The notes beneath the pieces were generated by a model. It had not been told where the DNA came from and ran no database searches. It saw nothing but the letters and a program-made list of their open reading frames with translations. Of a stretch of DNA of 64,000 nucleotides, positions 50,100-59,432 are shown piece after piece. Numbering within the stretch: position 1 is the first letter of the stretch; the number at the start of each line of letters is the position of its first letter. The stretch comes from Lentzea fradiae (lineage in GTDB: Bacteria > Actinomycetota > Actinomycetes > Mycobacteriales > Pseudonocardiaceae), in assembly GCF_900100955.1 (NCBI RefSeq), contig NZ_FNCC01000016.1, forward strand, positions 124,001-188,000. Reading direction: 5' to 3'. The position numbers were made by a program, and so were the translations under genes.

Positions 50100-51568
50100 G
50101 CCGGAATCAACATTCCGTGCCGGATGAGATCACGAACGATCGGCAAGGCCGCTTCTGCATCGATTTCTCCGTAAGCGAACTCGAGCAACGCCAGCAGGTC
50201 CTCCAGCGGCAACGCACCTGTGCAACCGGCGACGAGCCGTGCGGTCGCCTCGTCGACCTCGTGCTGCCAGCCGGGCCCGTCGGTGCGGTGCAGGCGCGCG
50301 ACGACCTTGCGCCAGCCGTCCTCGCCCGGCTCGGACACCTCCTCCAGCAACACGGTGTCCGCGACCCGGAACCGCTGGCCCAGCAGGTCGGGGTTCGCGC
50401 GCAGCCACGCCACGTTGTCGAGCCACCGCGCCGCCTCCGGGCCCAGCGGGTCGTCGTAGGCGTGCCGCAGGTCCTCGCACACGACCTGGGAGTGCATCTC
50501 GTCCGTGCGCCGCAGTGTCACGTAGCCGAAGCCGACGCCCTGGACGTCGTTCTGCTCGAACCAGTCGAGCCAGGCGCTCGCCTTGGCCCGCCCCTCGGCA
50601 CTGCGCGGGTCGACGCCCGCGTCCTTGAGCCACGTGCCGACGTACAGGGCAGGCTCGGCGATGTCGCGCTGCACGAACCACGCGTCGACGCCGCCGCGCG
50701 GCAGCCAGCCGGAGACGCGCTCCTCCCAGTCCTCACCCTTGCGGTGCACCCACGACGCGAGCAGCTGTCCGACGCCGCCCTCGTTGAGGAACGACGGCAG
50801 CTGGCGGATGACCAACGCCGACGCGTCGTCGCCGCCGAGACCGGAGTCGCGGTACACGTAGTCGACGCGCGGCGGCCCCACGACGAACGGCGGGTTGCAC
50901 ACGACCTGGTCGAACCGCCGGTTGCGGACCGGGCCGAACCACTCGCCCTGCAACGTCTCGACGTCGAGCCCGTTGATGCGGAACGTGCCTTGTGCGAGCC
51001 GGAGCGCGCGCTCGGACAGATCGGTGGCCGTGATGCGTTCGGCGTGTGTGCTGGCGTGCAGCGCCTGGACGCCGCAACCGGTGCCGAGGTCGAGCAACGT
51101 GCCGACGGGCGTGCGCTTGGTCGCGCGAGCGAGGCTGATGGACGCGTGGCCGACGCCGAGCACGTGGTCCTCGGGGACCGCGCCGCCGCGCACGTCGGAG
51201 TCGAGGTCGGCGATGACCCACCAGTTGTCCTCGTACGGGCGGACGTCGAGCCCTGCGCGGAGGTCCTTGGTCAGCACCTCGTTCTCGACGAGCGTGTCGA
51301 TGCCGACGCCTCCGAGCGCCCGGCGGACGTCCTGCTCCGGCTCCTCGTCGCCGAGCAGGAACAGGCGGATCAGCGTGCCGAGCGTCCCGGCGTCCCTGCT
51401 GGCGCGGCGGGCGGGTTCCGGTTCGCCGCGGCCGAGGGCGGAGTGGGCCTGGGGACCGAGGGCGTCGACGACGCCGTCCGCGGTGTAGCCGGCGGTCTCG
51501 AACGCCTCGCGCAGGCGGGCGCACAGGTCGGCGGAAAGGTCAGGGTGCACGGGTGGAGATGTTTTCAC
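50096..51568 (-). CDS. Class I SAM-dependent methyltransferase, NPPF type
   Basis: A 490-residue protein with a central Rossmann methyltransferase domain. LLDLGTGCGVQAL near residue 165 binds S-adenosylmethionine, ATDLSERAL is the acidic loop, and VVCNPPFVVGPP is the NPPF motif of enzymes that methylate planar nitrogens (as PrmC and HemK on glutamine, or nucleic acid bases). A ~130-residue N-terminal helical domain and a ~200-residue C-terminal domain flank it. The target is not known. The next gene upstream (pucR) ends only 10 nt before this start, so the three genes pucR, this gene and dtd form a line on the minus strand. Confidence 0.83.
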   Translation of the reverse strand: MKTSPPVHPDLSADLCARLREAFETAGYTADGVVDALGPQAHSALGRGEPEPARRASRDAGTLGTLIRLFLLGDEEPEQDVRRALGGVGIDTLVENEVLTKDLRAGLDVRPYEDNWWVIADLDSDVRGGAVPEDHVLGVGHASISLARATKRTPVGTLLDLGTGCGVQALHASTHAERITATDLSERALRLAQGTFRINGLDVETLQGEWFGPVRNRRFDQVVCNPPFVVGPPRVDYVYRDSGLGGDDASALVIRQLPSFLNEGGVGQLLASWVHRKGEDWEERVSGWLPRGGVDAWFVQRDIAEPALYVGTWLKDAGVDPRSAEGRAKASAWLDWFEQNDVQGVGFGYVTLRRTDEMHSQVVCEDLRHAYDDPLGPEAARWLDNVAWLRANPDLLGQRFRVADTVLLEEVSEPGEDGWRKVVARLHRTDGPGWQHEVDEATARLVAGCTGALPLEDLLALLEFAYGEIDAEAALPIVRDLIRHGMLIPA

Positions 51569-51578
51569 GGTCTCCGGT

Positions 51579-53063
51579 TCAGCGCGTGATCCGGAGGGCG
51601 ATGGCCATCGCGAGGCGCTGGTCCGGGTCGTCGAGGGGAAGCGGCGTCACCTCGGCCATCTTCTGCATCCGGTACCGCAGCGTGTTCGGGTGCACGTTCA
51701 GCTCCCGCGCCGCCGTGCGCACGTCGCCCTGCGCCGCCAGCCACGCCCGCAACGTCGCCGCGTACTGCGTCCCGTTCTCGGCGTCGTACCGCAATATATT
51801 GGATATCGGACCGCGGGTCGGGAGTCGTCCGGACTCCGCGACGGCGCCGAGCCGGTGCAGCAGGACCTGGGCCCACGCGTCGTCGTAGACGACGGGCGAG
51901 CCGGTCGACAGCGCGAGGCACTCGTCCGCCTCCTGGCGTGACGTCGGCAGCTGCGCCGCCTCGGCAGGTCCGCCGATGCCCGCCAGCACCGTCGCCTCCG
52001 ACGGCAGCTCGCGCTCCAGCGACCGCACCCACGCGACGGCGTCGTCGGCGGCCGGGATGACGGTGTAGAGGACGTTGCCGAACAACGCGCTCCGCCCCGG
52101 CCGCGACCAGCCGAACCCGGCGGTCGCCCGTTGGAACGCGAGCACCGCCGCACCGTGCTCACCCTCGCCGGCGTGCGCTTGCACCGCGATCACCCGAAGG
52201 TCCGCCGACGGCAGTCCGAGCCGCGCGACGTCGGCGGACTCCGGCTGGTCGAGCAGCCTGATCACCAGGTCCGCCTCGGCCTGGCGTTCGAGGTCCGTCG
52301 ACGCGCGCGACCGCAGCAGGTGCAACGCCGCCGTGCGCGCTCCGTCGACCAGGGCGGCGCTCCTGGCGGCGTCGACCGGCCCGGTCACCTCGACCCAGAC
52401 GGACCCGAGCAGCTCCCGGCCCGCCCGCACGGCCGCGACCAGCCGGTTGCCGAGCTGCGGGGTCAGCTTGGGCACGAAGATCGGTTCGTCGGACGACGCG
52501 AGGTGCGAGAACACGCCGAACTCGTCGAGCGCCCGGCGCGCCTCCTCCGGGACCCGCCGGCCGAGGATGGTCTGGACGCGCACCGGGTCGACGTCCTCCT
52601 GCCGGTAGGAGTAGGCGAGCACGCGCGACTGCTGGTCCTCGATCGTCACCGGCCCGCCGACGACCCCCGCGATCACGTCCGCCAGCCCGAACAGGTCGCC
52701 CGTCCGCGTGCCGCCGTTGACCAGCGTCTGCGTGACGTTCGCGAGCTGGCTCCACGGCACCGACGGCTCCACGAGCAGCACGGCCGCACCGGACTTGCGC
52801 GCGGCGGCGACGACGCGTTCGTCCAACGGCGGCCTGCCGTGCAGGACCACCGCCGACGCCGCCGTCGAGGACACCAGACGAGACGCGGCGGCGACCGAGG
52901 GAGTGCCCAGCCCGAGCAAGACGTCTCCCGCGGTGGCTGTCGTGTTTTCCGCCGGGTCGTGCAGGGCAACCCCGCGTAGTTCGACGTCGCGGCCGTGCGG
53001 GGCGCACGCCAGGTGCGTGCCCAGGCTGCCGAGCACGTCCACGAGGCGATCAAGGGCGACCAC
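51579..53063 (-). CDS. PucR-family transcriptional regulator
   Basis: A 494-residue regulator. The N-terminal PucR domain (residues 10-130, DVELRGVALHDPAEN, AVVLHGRPP) is followed by a GGDEF-like middle domain and the C-terminal helix-turn-helix (VRTAARELNVHPNTLRYRMQKM, near residue 455). Relatives control purine, amino acid or nitrogen catabolism. The GTG lies 6 nt behind TAACAT (53070-53075, minus), so it is leaderless. An AT-rich 15-mer at 51794-51808, shared with a hairpin at 59435-59449, lies inside the coding sequence and adds rare ATA codons (PISNIL). Confidence 0.87.
   Translation of the reverse strand: MVALDRLVDVLGSLGTHLACAPHGRDVELRGVALHDPAENTTATAGDVLLGLGTPSVAAASRLVSSTAASAVVLHGRPPLDERVVAAARKSGAAVLLVEPSVPWSQLANVTQTLVNGGTRTGDLFGLADVIAGVVGGPVTIEDQQSRVLAYSYRQEDVDPVRVQTILGRRVPEEARRALDEFGVFSHLASSDEPIFVPKLTPQLGNRLVAAVRAGRELLGSVWVEVTGPVDAARSAALVDGARTAALHLLRSRASTDLERQAEADLVIRLLDQPESADVARLGLPSADLRVIAVQAHAGEGEHGAAVLAFQRATAGFGWSRPGRSALFGNVLYTVIPAADDAVAWVRSLERELPSEATVLAGIGGPAEAAQLPTSRQEADECLALSTGSPVVYDDAWAQVLLHRLGAVAESGRLPTRGPISNILRYDAENGTQYAATLRAWLAAQGDVRTAARELNVHPNTLRYRMQKMAEVTPLPLDDPDQRLAMAIALRITR
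51794..51808. repeat. AT-rich repeat copy 1 (inside pucR)
   Basis: ATATATTGGATATCG is identical to the reverse complement of 59435-59449. In such GC-rich DNA a 15-base match with 11 A/T is very unlikely by chance. Confidence 0.65.
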
Positions 53064-53140
53064 CCGCGGATGTTAACCGCAGACCGGGTAACCCGGGCGT
53101 CACTCGGGCGTGGGAGCATGGACCACGTGGAGGTGGTGTC

Positions 53141-53455
53141 GTGAGCAGTCCCGACCGGAACGACACCCCGGTGTTGATCACCGAGGCGGCCCCGTCCTTC
53201 GAAGAGCAGCACGCCGCCCGGCGCAAGAAGTACGCGATCATGATGAGTCTGCGCTTCCCGTGCCTCGTCCTCGCGGCCTTGTTCTCGCACACGTGGTGGC
53301 TCGCGCTGTTCTTCATCGTGCTGTCCGTGCCGCTGCCGTGGATGGCCGTGCTGATCGCCAACGACCGCCCGCCGCGCAAGACGGAGAAGGCCAGCCGCTA
53401 CGCGGTCGAGCGCCGCGCGATCGAGCAGAAGAGCACGACCGTCATCGACGGCTGA
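53141..53455 (+). CDS. DUF3099 membrane protein
   Basis: A 104-residue protein with two close membrane segments (residues 35-52 and 56-75, LRFPCLVLAALFSHTWWLALFFIVLSVPLPWMAVLI in parts) and a basic C-terminal tail. That is the DUF3099 pattern of actinobacteria; the function is unknown. GGAGGTGG lies 8 nt before the GTG. A hairpin of two GATATATC palindromes follows 12 nt after the stop. Confidence 0.85.
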   Translation: MSSPDRNDTPVLITEAAPSFEEQHAARRKKYAIMMSLRFPCLVLAALFSHTWWLALFFIVLSVPLPWMAVLIANDRPPRKTEKASRYAVERRAIEQKSTTVIDG

Positions 53456-53466
53456 GACCGCGCCGA

Positions 53467-53501
53467 ACTGATATATCGGCTCCGCGAGCCGATATATCAG
53501 T
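53467..53501. terminator. Bidirectional hairpin built from two GATATATC palindromes
   Basis: A perfect 16-bp stem (53467-53482 with 53486-53501) around CGC. Each arm contains GATATATC (53470-53477 and 53491-53498). It lies between the convergent DUF3099 and psuK genes, 8-12 nt from each stop. Confidence 0.8.
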
Positions 53502-53509
53502 CGAGGTCG

Positions 53510-54388
53510 TCAGCGGGGCGGTTGCGCGCCGACGACGCCGACGGCGCGAGACCCGGCGCGGACGCCCCCGAGGAGCGCGTCGCGCTTGGACGCCCCGGAC
53601 AGCCAGGCGGCGAGGAAGCCCGCGTCGAAGGCGTCGCCCGCGCCCGTTGAGTCGACGCACTCGGTGACTTCAGCGGAGACTGAGATCAGCTCGTCGGCGT
53701 CGACCCATGTCGCGCCGTCGGCCCCGGCCGTCACGACGACGGCGCCGACGTGCGAGAGCAGCTGCTTCGCCGAGGACGGCTCGGCGGACCCGGTGAGGGC
53801 GAGCAGCTCGTCGGCGTTCGGGAGCAGGAAGTCGACCCCGCGCACGTCCTCCAGGAACGCCTCGGCGGAGTGGATCAGCACGGCCGCCTGCGGGTCGACC
53901 GACGTCGTCCACCCCGCCTCCCGCGCCGCCGCCAGCACCGCGAGCCCCGCCGGGCGGGACGTCGCGTCGAGCAGCACGTAGCCGGAGAGGTGCAGGTGGC
54001 CGTCCGAGCCGGCGAGCAGGCCGGGGTCGAGGTCGGCGGGGGAGAACCGGGCGTTCGCGCCGCGGTCGGGCAGCATCGAGCGCTGCCCGTCGTCGTCGAC
54101 GAGCACGACCACGCAGCACGTCGCCAGCTCGGGGTCCACCGCGAAGGCGCACTGGACGCCCGCGGTGGTCAGCTCGGAGTGCACCTGCCGCCCGGCCGAG
54201 TCGGCGCCGACCCTGGCCACCAGCACGGGGGACGCGCCGCACGCGGCCAGCCACACGGCGGTGTTCGCACCGGCGCCACCGGGTTCGATGGTCACCTTCG
54301 CGCGCACGTCACCGCCGTGGGCGATGGGGCCGCTGTGCCGGGCGACGACGTCGAGGCCGGCGTCACCGACGACGACCACCGGCCTCAT
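53510..54388 (-). CDS. psuK: PfkB-family carbohydrate kinase, probably pseudouridine kinase
   Basis: A 292-residue ribokinase-fold kinase. The substrate-binding GGAGANTAVWLA lies near residue 37, DPQAAVLIHS in the middle, and the anion-hole signature DSTGAGDAFDAGFLAAWL with the catalytic Asp near 255. Its ATG overlaps the psuG stop as ATGA (54385-54388), and the pairing with pseudouridine-5'-phosphate glycosidase makes pseudouridine the likely substrate. Together they would turn pseudouridine from RNA decay into uracil and ribose-5-phosphate. Confidence 0.82.
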   Translation of the reverse strand: MRPVVVVGDAGLDVVARHSGPIAHGGDVRAKVTIEPGGAGANTAVWLAACGASPVLVARVGADSAGRQVHSELTTAGVQCAFAVDPELATCCVVVLVDDDGQRSMLPDRGANARFSPADLDPGLLAGSDGHLHLSGYVLLDATSRPAGLAVLAAAREAGWTTSVDPQAAVLIHSAEAFLEDVRGVDFLLPNADELLALTGSAEPSSAKQLLSHVGAVVVTAGADGATWVDADELISVSAEVTECVDSTGAGDAFDAGFLAAWLSGASKRDALLGGVRAGSRAVGVVGAQPPR

Positions 54389-55275
54389 CGGAAGAGCTCC
54401 ACGGCGACGTCGGCCGCGACGGAGGCGTTGTTGACGACCAGCTCCTCGTTGGCGTCGAGGCTGACGCCCTCGCTGGCGGTGTGGAAGTGCTCCAGCAGGA
54501 CGGGCGTGACGTCCTTGCCCCGCACGTCCTGGTCGACGAGCTTGCGCAGCCCTTCCGCCAGCAGCCGGTCGTGCAGCTCCGCCTCCATCTCGAACGCGGC
54601 GGGGATCGGGTTCGCGAGCAGCATGCCGCGCCCACCGGCGGCGAACACGGCGGCGGCCTCGGCGGGGTTCTCGACCCGCCACGGCACGTCGAACTCCGAC
54701 TCGCGCCGGTAGAACGCCGGGAAGCGCGAGGTCCGGTAGCCGACGACCGGCACCGACCTGGTCTCCAGCACCTCCAGCGTCGCGCCCATGTCGAGGATCG
54801 ACTTGACGCCGGAACAGACGATCAGGACCGGCGTCGTGGCCACCACGTCGAGGTCGGCCGACACGTCCCACGTCTCCCGCGCGCCGCGGTGCACGCCACC
54901 GAGACCACCGGTCGCGAAGACCCGGATGCCGGCCTGGTGCGCCAGCGCCGTGGTGGACGCCACGGTCGTCGCGCCGCTGCGGCCGAGCGCGTAGGCGGGC
55001 CCGAGGTCGCGCAACGACAGCTTCACCAGGTCACCCGCGTTGCACACGCGGTCGAGCTCGGCGGAGCTCAGGCCGATGCGGGGCACACCGTCGAGCACGG
55101 CGATCGTCGCGGGGACGGCGCCCGCCTTCCGCACGACCTCCTCCAGCCGCGCGGCGACGGCGAGGTTGCGCGGCGCGGGCAGGCCGTGGGACAGGATGGT
55201 GCTCTCGAGGGCGACGACGGGCCGGTTCTCGGCCAGTGCGGCGGCAACTTCATCGGCGATGTGCAGCGTGGTCAC
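54385..55275 (-). CDS. psuG: Pseudouridine-5'-phosphate glycosidase
   Basis: A 296-residue enzyme that splits the C-C glycosidic bond of pseudouridine 5'-phosphate. VALESTILSHGLPAPRNLAVA near the N-terminus contains the catalytic Glu, ATIAVLDGVPRIGL the second active segment, and TVASTTALAHQAGIRVFATGGLGGVHRGA is the family signature. ETRSVPVVGYRTSRFPAFY and LLANPIPAAFEM follow. It is the first gene of a two-gene operon with the kinase. Confidence 0.93.
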   Translation of the reverse strand: MTTLHIADEVAAALAENRPVVALESTILSHGLPAPRNLAVAARLEEVVRKAGAVPATIAVLDGVPRIGLSSAELDRVCNAGDLVKLSLRDLGPAYALGRSGATTVASTTALAHQAGIRVFATGGLGGVHRGARETWDVSADLDVVATTPVLIVCSGVKSILDMGATLEVLETRSVPVVGYRTSRFPAFYRRESEFDVPWRVENPAEAAAVFAAGGRGMLLANPIPAAFEMEAELHDRLLAEGLRKLVDQDVRGKDVTPVLLEHFHTASEGVSLDANEELVVNNASVAADVAVELFR

Positions 55276-55306
55276 GAGGGGACATCATCCCAGGTACCCT
55301 TGGCGC

Positions 55307-55552
55307 GTGAGCACCCAGACTCTCCCCGAGGTCGACGTACGGCCGGAAGGCACCGACCACACCGGGGACGACACCCCGAAGATGTTCCACTACGTGCGCA
55401 AGGCGAAGATCGCCGAGAGCGCCGTGATGGGAACGCACGTGGTCGCCCTGTGCGGCGAGGTCTTCCCGGTCACGCGGTCGCCGAAGCCCGGTTCTCCGGT
55501 GTGCCCTGACTGCCAGAAGATCTACGAGGGCCTGCCCGCCGGCGGCGAGTAG
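55307..55552 (+). CDS. DUF3039 protein
   Basis: An 81-residue actinobacterial protein. HYVRKAKIAESAVMGTHVVALCGEVFPV is the DUF3039 core, and the pair CPDC near the end, together with the earlier Cys and His residues, suggests a zinc site. The function is unknown. The GTG lies 6 nt behind TACCCT (55295-55300), so the mRNA is leaderless. It is divergent from psuG and followed by a 19-bp terminator. Confidence 0.87.
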   Translation: MSTQTLPEVDVRPEGTDHTGDDTPKMFHYVRKAKIAESAVMGTHVVALCGEVFPVTRSPKPGSPVCPDCQKIYEGLPAGGE

Positions 55553-55572
55553 CCCGCCACACCCCGACGTCG

Positions 55573-55615
55573 GCCGCGTCCGGTGCCTCGAACGACTCGA
55601 GGCACCGGACGCGGC
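55573..55615. terminator. 19-bp perfect hairpin between convergent genes
   Basis: The arms 55573-55591 and 55597-55615 pair without mismatch around 5 nt. It serves the DUF3039 gene and the yihY-type gene from the other side, and is the longest perfect stem I found. Confidence 0.9.
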
Positions 55616-55640
55616 TGCTCTCGTTCAGGGGGCCTGACGG

Positions 55641-56735
55641 CTATCCCCGCTGTCGTTCTTCTTCCTCCGCGGGAGGCCGTTGCTTGCGGACCTCCAGCGG
55701 CACGGTGAGCTGCGTGTCGGCGGGGGACGGAGCCGAGTAGCCGTTGCCGCCGCTCTCGGGCTTGGGCTGCGCGTTCTCCTCCTCGCGGATGCGGGAGGCG
55801 GCGCGTTCCATCTCCAGCCGCCGCCACCGCCTGCGCTGGCGGCGGGTCATGCGGGCGGGCCACATCTCCTGGACGGCGCTGTTGAAGTACGCGCCGATGG
55901 TGATCGCCAGGCCGATGAAGAACACGAACAGCAGGAACGCGATCGGTGTCGCCAGCGCGCCGTAGGTGTAGCCGGTGGTGGTGATCCACTGGATGTACAG
56001 GCGCAGGCCGATGGACGACAGGATGAACACGGCCATGGCGAGGACCGCGCCGGGCAGCACGCGGTGGTACGGCAGCCGTCTGGGCAGCGCGACCTTGTAG
56101 AGCAACGACAGCGAGAGCACGAGCAGCAGTCCGACGCCGGGGTAGTAGAAGCGGCCGACCCACGTCGTGATGTACGGCTGCCAGGACGTCGGGAAGAACT
56201 GCGGCAGGATGTCCGGGCCGAGCGCGAGGACCGGCAGGCCGACCACGAGCGCCACCAGCGACACCAGGTAGAGCAGCAGGGCGAAGACGCGCTGCCACAC
56301 CTCGTTGCGCACGCCGTACTGGCCGTGGGCGACCGTGATCGCGTCGACGAACGACGACATCGCCGACGAGCCCGCCCACAGCGAGATCAGGAAGCCGATC
56401 GAGACGATCTCGCCCTTGCCGGTCGTGAGGATCTCGGCGACCGTGGGCTCGATCACGCCGTTGACGACGTCCCCGCTGAAGATCGTGCGGGTGAAGCCGA
56501 TGATCTTTTCCTGGACAGCTTTGACGACGTCGTCGCCGAACCAGGAGCCGATCCAGCCCATCGAGCCCAGCACGCCGAGCAGCAGTGGCGGGAACGACAG
56601 CGTCTGCCAGAACGCGGCTTCGGCGGCCTCTGAGAAGATGTTGCCTTCCCACGCCTTCGACAGAGTGCGCGCGAGTAGGCGCAGCGGCCCCTTTCGGCCG
56701 GACCTGCGCGCGTTGTTGTCGGTAGGCGAACCCAT
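55641..56735 (-). CDS. YihY/BrkB-family inner membrane protein
   Basis: A 364-residue integral membrane protein. An N-terminal amphipathic helix (WEGNIFSEAAEAAFWQTLSFPPLLLGVLG) leads into six hydrophobic segments spread over about residues 40-290, ending in a basic helix and a charged, proline-rich tail (QRRRWRRLEMERA, then KPESGGNG). That is the YihY/BrkB family; the role is not settled. ATG 56735 is chosen; ATG 56750 would add five residues, and neither has a clear ribosome site. It is divergent from the helicase gene. Confidence 0.83.
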   Translation of the reverse strand: MGSPTDNNARRSGRKGPLRLLARTLSKAWEGNIFSEAAEAAFWQTLSFPPLLLGVLGSMGWIGSWFGDDVVKAVQEKIIGFTRTIFSGDVVNGVIEPTVAEILTTGKGEIVSIGFLISLWAGSSAMSSFVDAITVAHGQYGVRNEVWQRVFALLLYLVSLVALVVGLPVLALGPDILPQFFPTSWQPYITTWVGRFYYPGVGLLLVLSLSLLYKVALPRRLPYHRVLPGAVLAMAVFILSSIGLRLYIQWITTTGYTYGALATPIAFLLFVFFIGLAITIGAYFNSAVQEMWPARMTRRQRRRWRRLEMERAASRIREEENAQPKPESGGNGYSAPSPADTQLTVPLEVRKQRPPAEEEERQRG

Positions 56736-56884
56736 CGCAGGGACAAGCATGGTGCATGGGGCCACGTTTCGCGGCATCGACGCTCGGAACGGGTAGGCTC
56801 GCAGTGCCCTCGGCCACGGTCCGCCTGAGGGCTGTTGCATGTCAAAGCCATGTCTGATCTGCGCAAATGAGGAGAAACACGTCT

Positions 56885-58588
56885 GTGACAGCGACAGCAG
56901 CAATGCGACCGCTGCGGGCCTGGCAGCGCAGGGCGCTGACCAAGTACCTCGCCGCCAAGCCCCAGGACTTCCTCGCCGTCGCCACCCCCGGCGCGGGCAA
57001 GACGACCTTCGGGCTCCGCGTCGCCGCCGAGCTGCTGGCCGACCGGACGATCGAGGCCGTCACGATCGTCACGCCCACCGAGCACCTGAAGCACCAGTGG
57101 GCGAAGGCCGCCGCCGAGCAGGGCATCCACATCGACTCGAACTTCCGCAACACCAACGCGATGACCTCCCGCGACTACCACGGCGTGGCCGTGACGTACG
57201 CACAGGTCGCCGCCCATCCGACGTTGCACAGGGTGCGCACCGAGAACCGCAAGACGCTCGTGCTGCTCGACGAGGTCCACCACGGCGGTGACGCCAAGTC
57301 GTGGGGTGAGGCGATCCGCGAGGCGTTCACCCCCGCGGTCCGCCGCCTGTGCCTCACCGGCACGCCGTTCCGCTCCGACGACTCGCCGATCCCGTTCGTG
57401 CAGTACGAGGAGAGCAACGGCGGCTTCAAGACCTCCAAGGCCGACCACACCTACGGCTACTCGGACGCGTTGCGCGACGGCGTCGTCCGGCCCGTGCTGT
57501 TCCTGGCGTACTCGGGTGAGGCGTCCTGGCGGACGAGCGCGGGCGAGGAGTTCACGGCGCGGCTGGGCGAGCCGCTGACGCAGGAGCAGACCGCGCGGGC
57601 GTGGCGCACGGCCCTCGACCCGGCGGGCGACTGGATGGCCTCGGTGCTGCGCGCCGCCGACCAACGTCTCACGCAGAAGCGCGAGAACGGCATCCCCGAC
57701 GCGGGCGGCCTGGTGATCGCGACCGACCAGGAGACCGCGAAGGCGTACGCGCAGGTGCTCCAGCGCGTGACGGGGCACATCCCCACGCTCGTCCTCTCCG
57801 ACGACCCGAAGGCGTCGGGCAAGATCGCCGAGTTCGCGGCGACGAACGAGCGCTGGATGATCGCCGTCCGCATGGTGTCCGAGGGCGTCGACGTGCCGCG
57901 GCTCGCCGTCGGTGTGTACGCGACGTCGTCGTCGACACCGCTGTTCTTCGCGCAGGCCATCGGCCGGTTCGTGCGCAACCGTCGTCCCGGTGAGACCGCG
58001 ACGGTGTTCGTGCCGTCGGTGCCGGTGCTGCTGCAGCTCGCGTCGGAGCTGGAGGCCGAGCGCGACCACGTCCTGGGCAAGCCGCACCGTGAGAAGGACG
58101 GCTGGGACGACGAGCTGATGGCGGCCGCGAACCAGGCGAAGGACGAGCCAGGCGAGGAGGAACGCGCCTTCACGGCCCTGGGCACGACCGCCGAGCTGGA
58201 CCAGGTGATCTTCGACGGGTCGTCGTTCGGCGCCCCGACCGTCGCGGGCTCGGAGGAGGAGCAGGAGTACCTCGGCCTGCCGGGGCTGCTGGAGCCCGAC
58301 CAGGTGCGCACCCTGCTGCTGCAGCGGCAGGAGGAGCAGATGGCGCTCGCGGCCAAGCGGCCCAAGCCGGAGGCCCCGGTGCGGGAGGCGCGGCCCGTCG
58401 GCGTGCAGGAGCGCCTCACGTCGTTGCGCAAGGAGCTCAACACCCTCGTCGCGATGCACCACCACCGCACGAAGAAGCCGCACGGCAAGATCCACAGCCA
58501 GCTGCGCGAGTACTGCGGCGGGCCGCCGACCGCGATGGCCACGATCGAGCAGCTCGAGGAGCGGATCGCGACCCTGCGGTCCTGGTGA
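56885..58588 (+). CDS. DEAD/DEAH-box helicase
   Basis: A 567-residue superfamily 2 helicase. Motif I is AVATPGAGKTTFGL near residue 40, motif Ia VTPTEHLKHQW, motif II LLDEVHHGG, motif III LCLTGTPFRSD, and motif VI QAIGRFVRNRRPGE. It has a C-terminal ~150-residue extension with coiled-coil character ending in RTKKPHGKIHSQLREYCGG and QLEERIATL. The nucleic acid substrate is unknown. The GTG at 56885 has AGGAG ten bases upstream and matches the usual N-terminus TATAAMRPLRAWQ; an ATG at 56867 would add six residues. Confidence 0.87.
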   Translation: MTATAAMRPLRAWQRRALTKYLAAKPQDFLAVATPGAGKTTFGLRVAAELLADRTIEAVTIVTPTEHLKHQWAKAAAEQGIHIDSNFRNTNAMTSRDYHGVAVTYAQVAAHPTLHRVRTENRKTLVLLDEVHHGGDAKSWGEAIREAFTPAVRRLCLTGTPFRSDDSPIPFVQYEESNGGFKTSKADHTYGYSDALRDGVVRPVLFLAYSGEASWRTSAGEEFTARLGEPLTQEQTARAWRTALDPAGDWMASVLRAADQRLTQKRENGIPDAGGLVIATDQETAKAYAQVLQRVTGHIPTLVLSDDPKASGKIAEFAATNERWMIAVRMVSEGVDVPRLAVGVYATSSSTPLFFAQAIGRFVRNRRPGETATVFVPSVPVLLQLASELEAERDHVLGKPHREKDGWDDELMAAANQAKDEPGEEERAFTALGTTAELDQVIFDGSSFGAPTVAGSEEEQEYLGLPGLLEPDQVRTLLLQRQEEQMALAAKRPKPEAPVREARPVGVQERLTSLRKELNTLVAMHHHRTKKPHGKIHSQLREYCGGPPTAMATIEQLEERIATLRSW

Positions 58589-58594
58589 CGGGCG

Positions 58595-59383
58595 TCAGCG
58601 GCGGGTGACGGCGACGGCGAGCGTGTCGTGGTGGGTGCGGAAGGAGCCGCCCGCCGCGTCGATCGCCGCGCCGACGTCGTCGAGCAGCCCGGCGACCTGC
58701 TCCGGCGTCAGCATCGCGACCAGGCCGGTCGTGCGGACGAGGTCGAGGTACCCGGCGGTGGTGTAGGCGCGCTCCCAGCCGGCCTCCCACTGCTGTGGTG
58801 ACGTGAACTCGCCGGTGGCGACGAACGCCTCACCCGTCCGCACGCACCCCTGCCGGTAGGCCCGCGTCATGTCCTCACGGCCCTGGCCCGCGGGCACCGG
58901 CAGATCCGGCGCCACCCTGCGCAGCGCGTCGGAGAAGGCACGCTCGATCGGCTCCGGCGGGGCGAACACGTGCCACAGCGCCACGAACACCCCGCCCGGC
59001 CGCAGCACCCGCGCGGCCTGCCGGGGTCCCGCCTCGGCGTCGACCCAGTGCCACGCCTGCCCGGAGACGACGGCGTCGAACTCGCGGCCCGCCGGGTCCC
59101 AGCTCTCGAACTTCGAGATCTCCACGTCCAGCCCGCCACCGCGGGCGAACTGCGCCATGCGCTCGTCGGGCTCGACCCCCAGCACCTCGCAGCCGGCCGC
59201 GCGCAACGGCCGCGCGAGCACCCCGGTGCCGCAGCCGACGTCGAGGACGCGCGGGCCGGGGCTCGCCGCCACGACCTTGCGCACCAGCTCGTCCGGATAG
59301 GCCGGACGGGTGCGGTCGTAACGCGCCGCATCCGACCCGAACGAAAGTCCCAGCCGGTCGGCGGATTCCTTGTCGATCGCCAT
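58595..59383 (-). CDS. Class I SAM-dependent methyltransferase (UbiE-like)
   Basis: A 262-residue small-molecule methyltransferase. RVLDVGCGTGVLARPL near residue 47 binds S-adenosylmethionine, EVLGVEPDERM is the acidic loop, FDAVVSGQAWHWVD is motif II of this group and RVLRPGGVFVALWH motif III. The substrate is unknown. The ATG lies 6 nt behind TAGGTT (59390-59395, minus), a leaderless start. It ends 6 nt from the convergent helicase gene without a hairpin between them. Confidence 0.87.
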   Translation of the reverse strand: MAIDKESADRLGLSFGSDAARYDRTRPAYPDELVRKVVAASPGPRVLDVGCGTGVLARPLRAAGCEVLGVEPDERMAQFARGGGLDVEISKFESWDPAGREFDAVVSGQAWHWVDAEAGPRQAARVLRPGGVFVALWHVFAPPEPIERAFSDALRRVAPDLPVPAGQGREDMTRAYRQGCVRTGEAFVATGEFTSPQQWEAGWERAYTTAGYLDLVRTTGLVAMLTPEQVAGLLDDVGAAIDAAGGSFRTHHDTLAVAVTRR

Positions 59384-59432
59384 CCATCCAACCTAGAGAG
59401 GTCCCGGAGACGACGGACGCGTGTTCGCCTGA

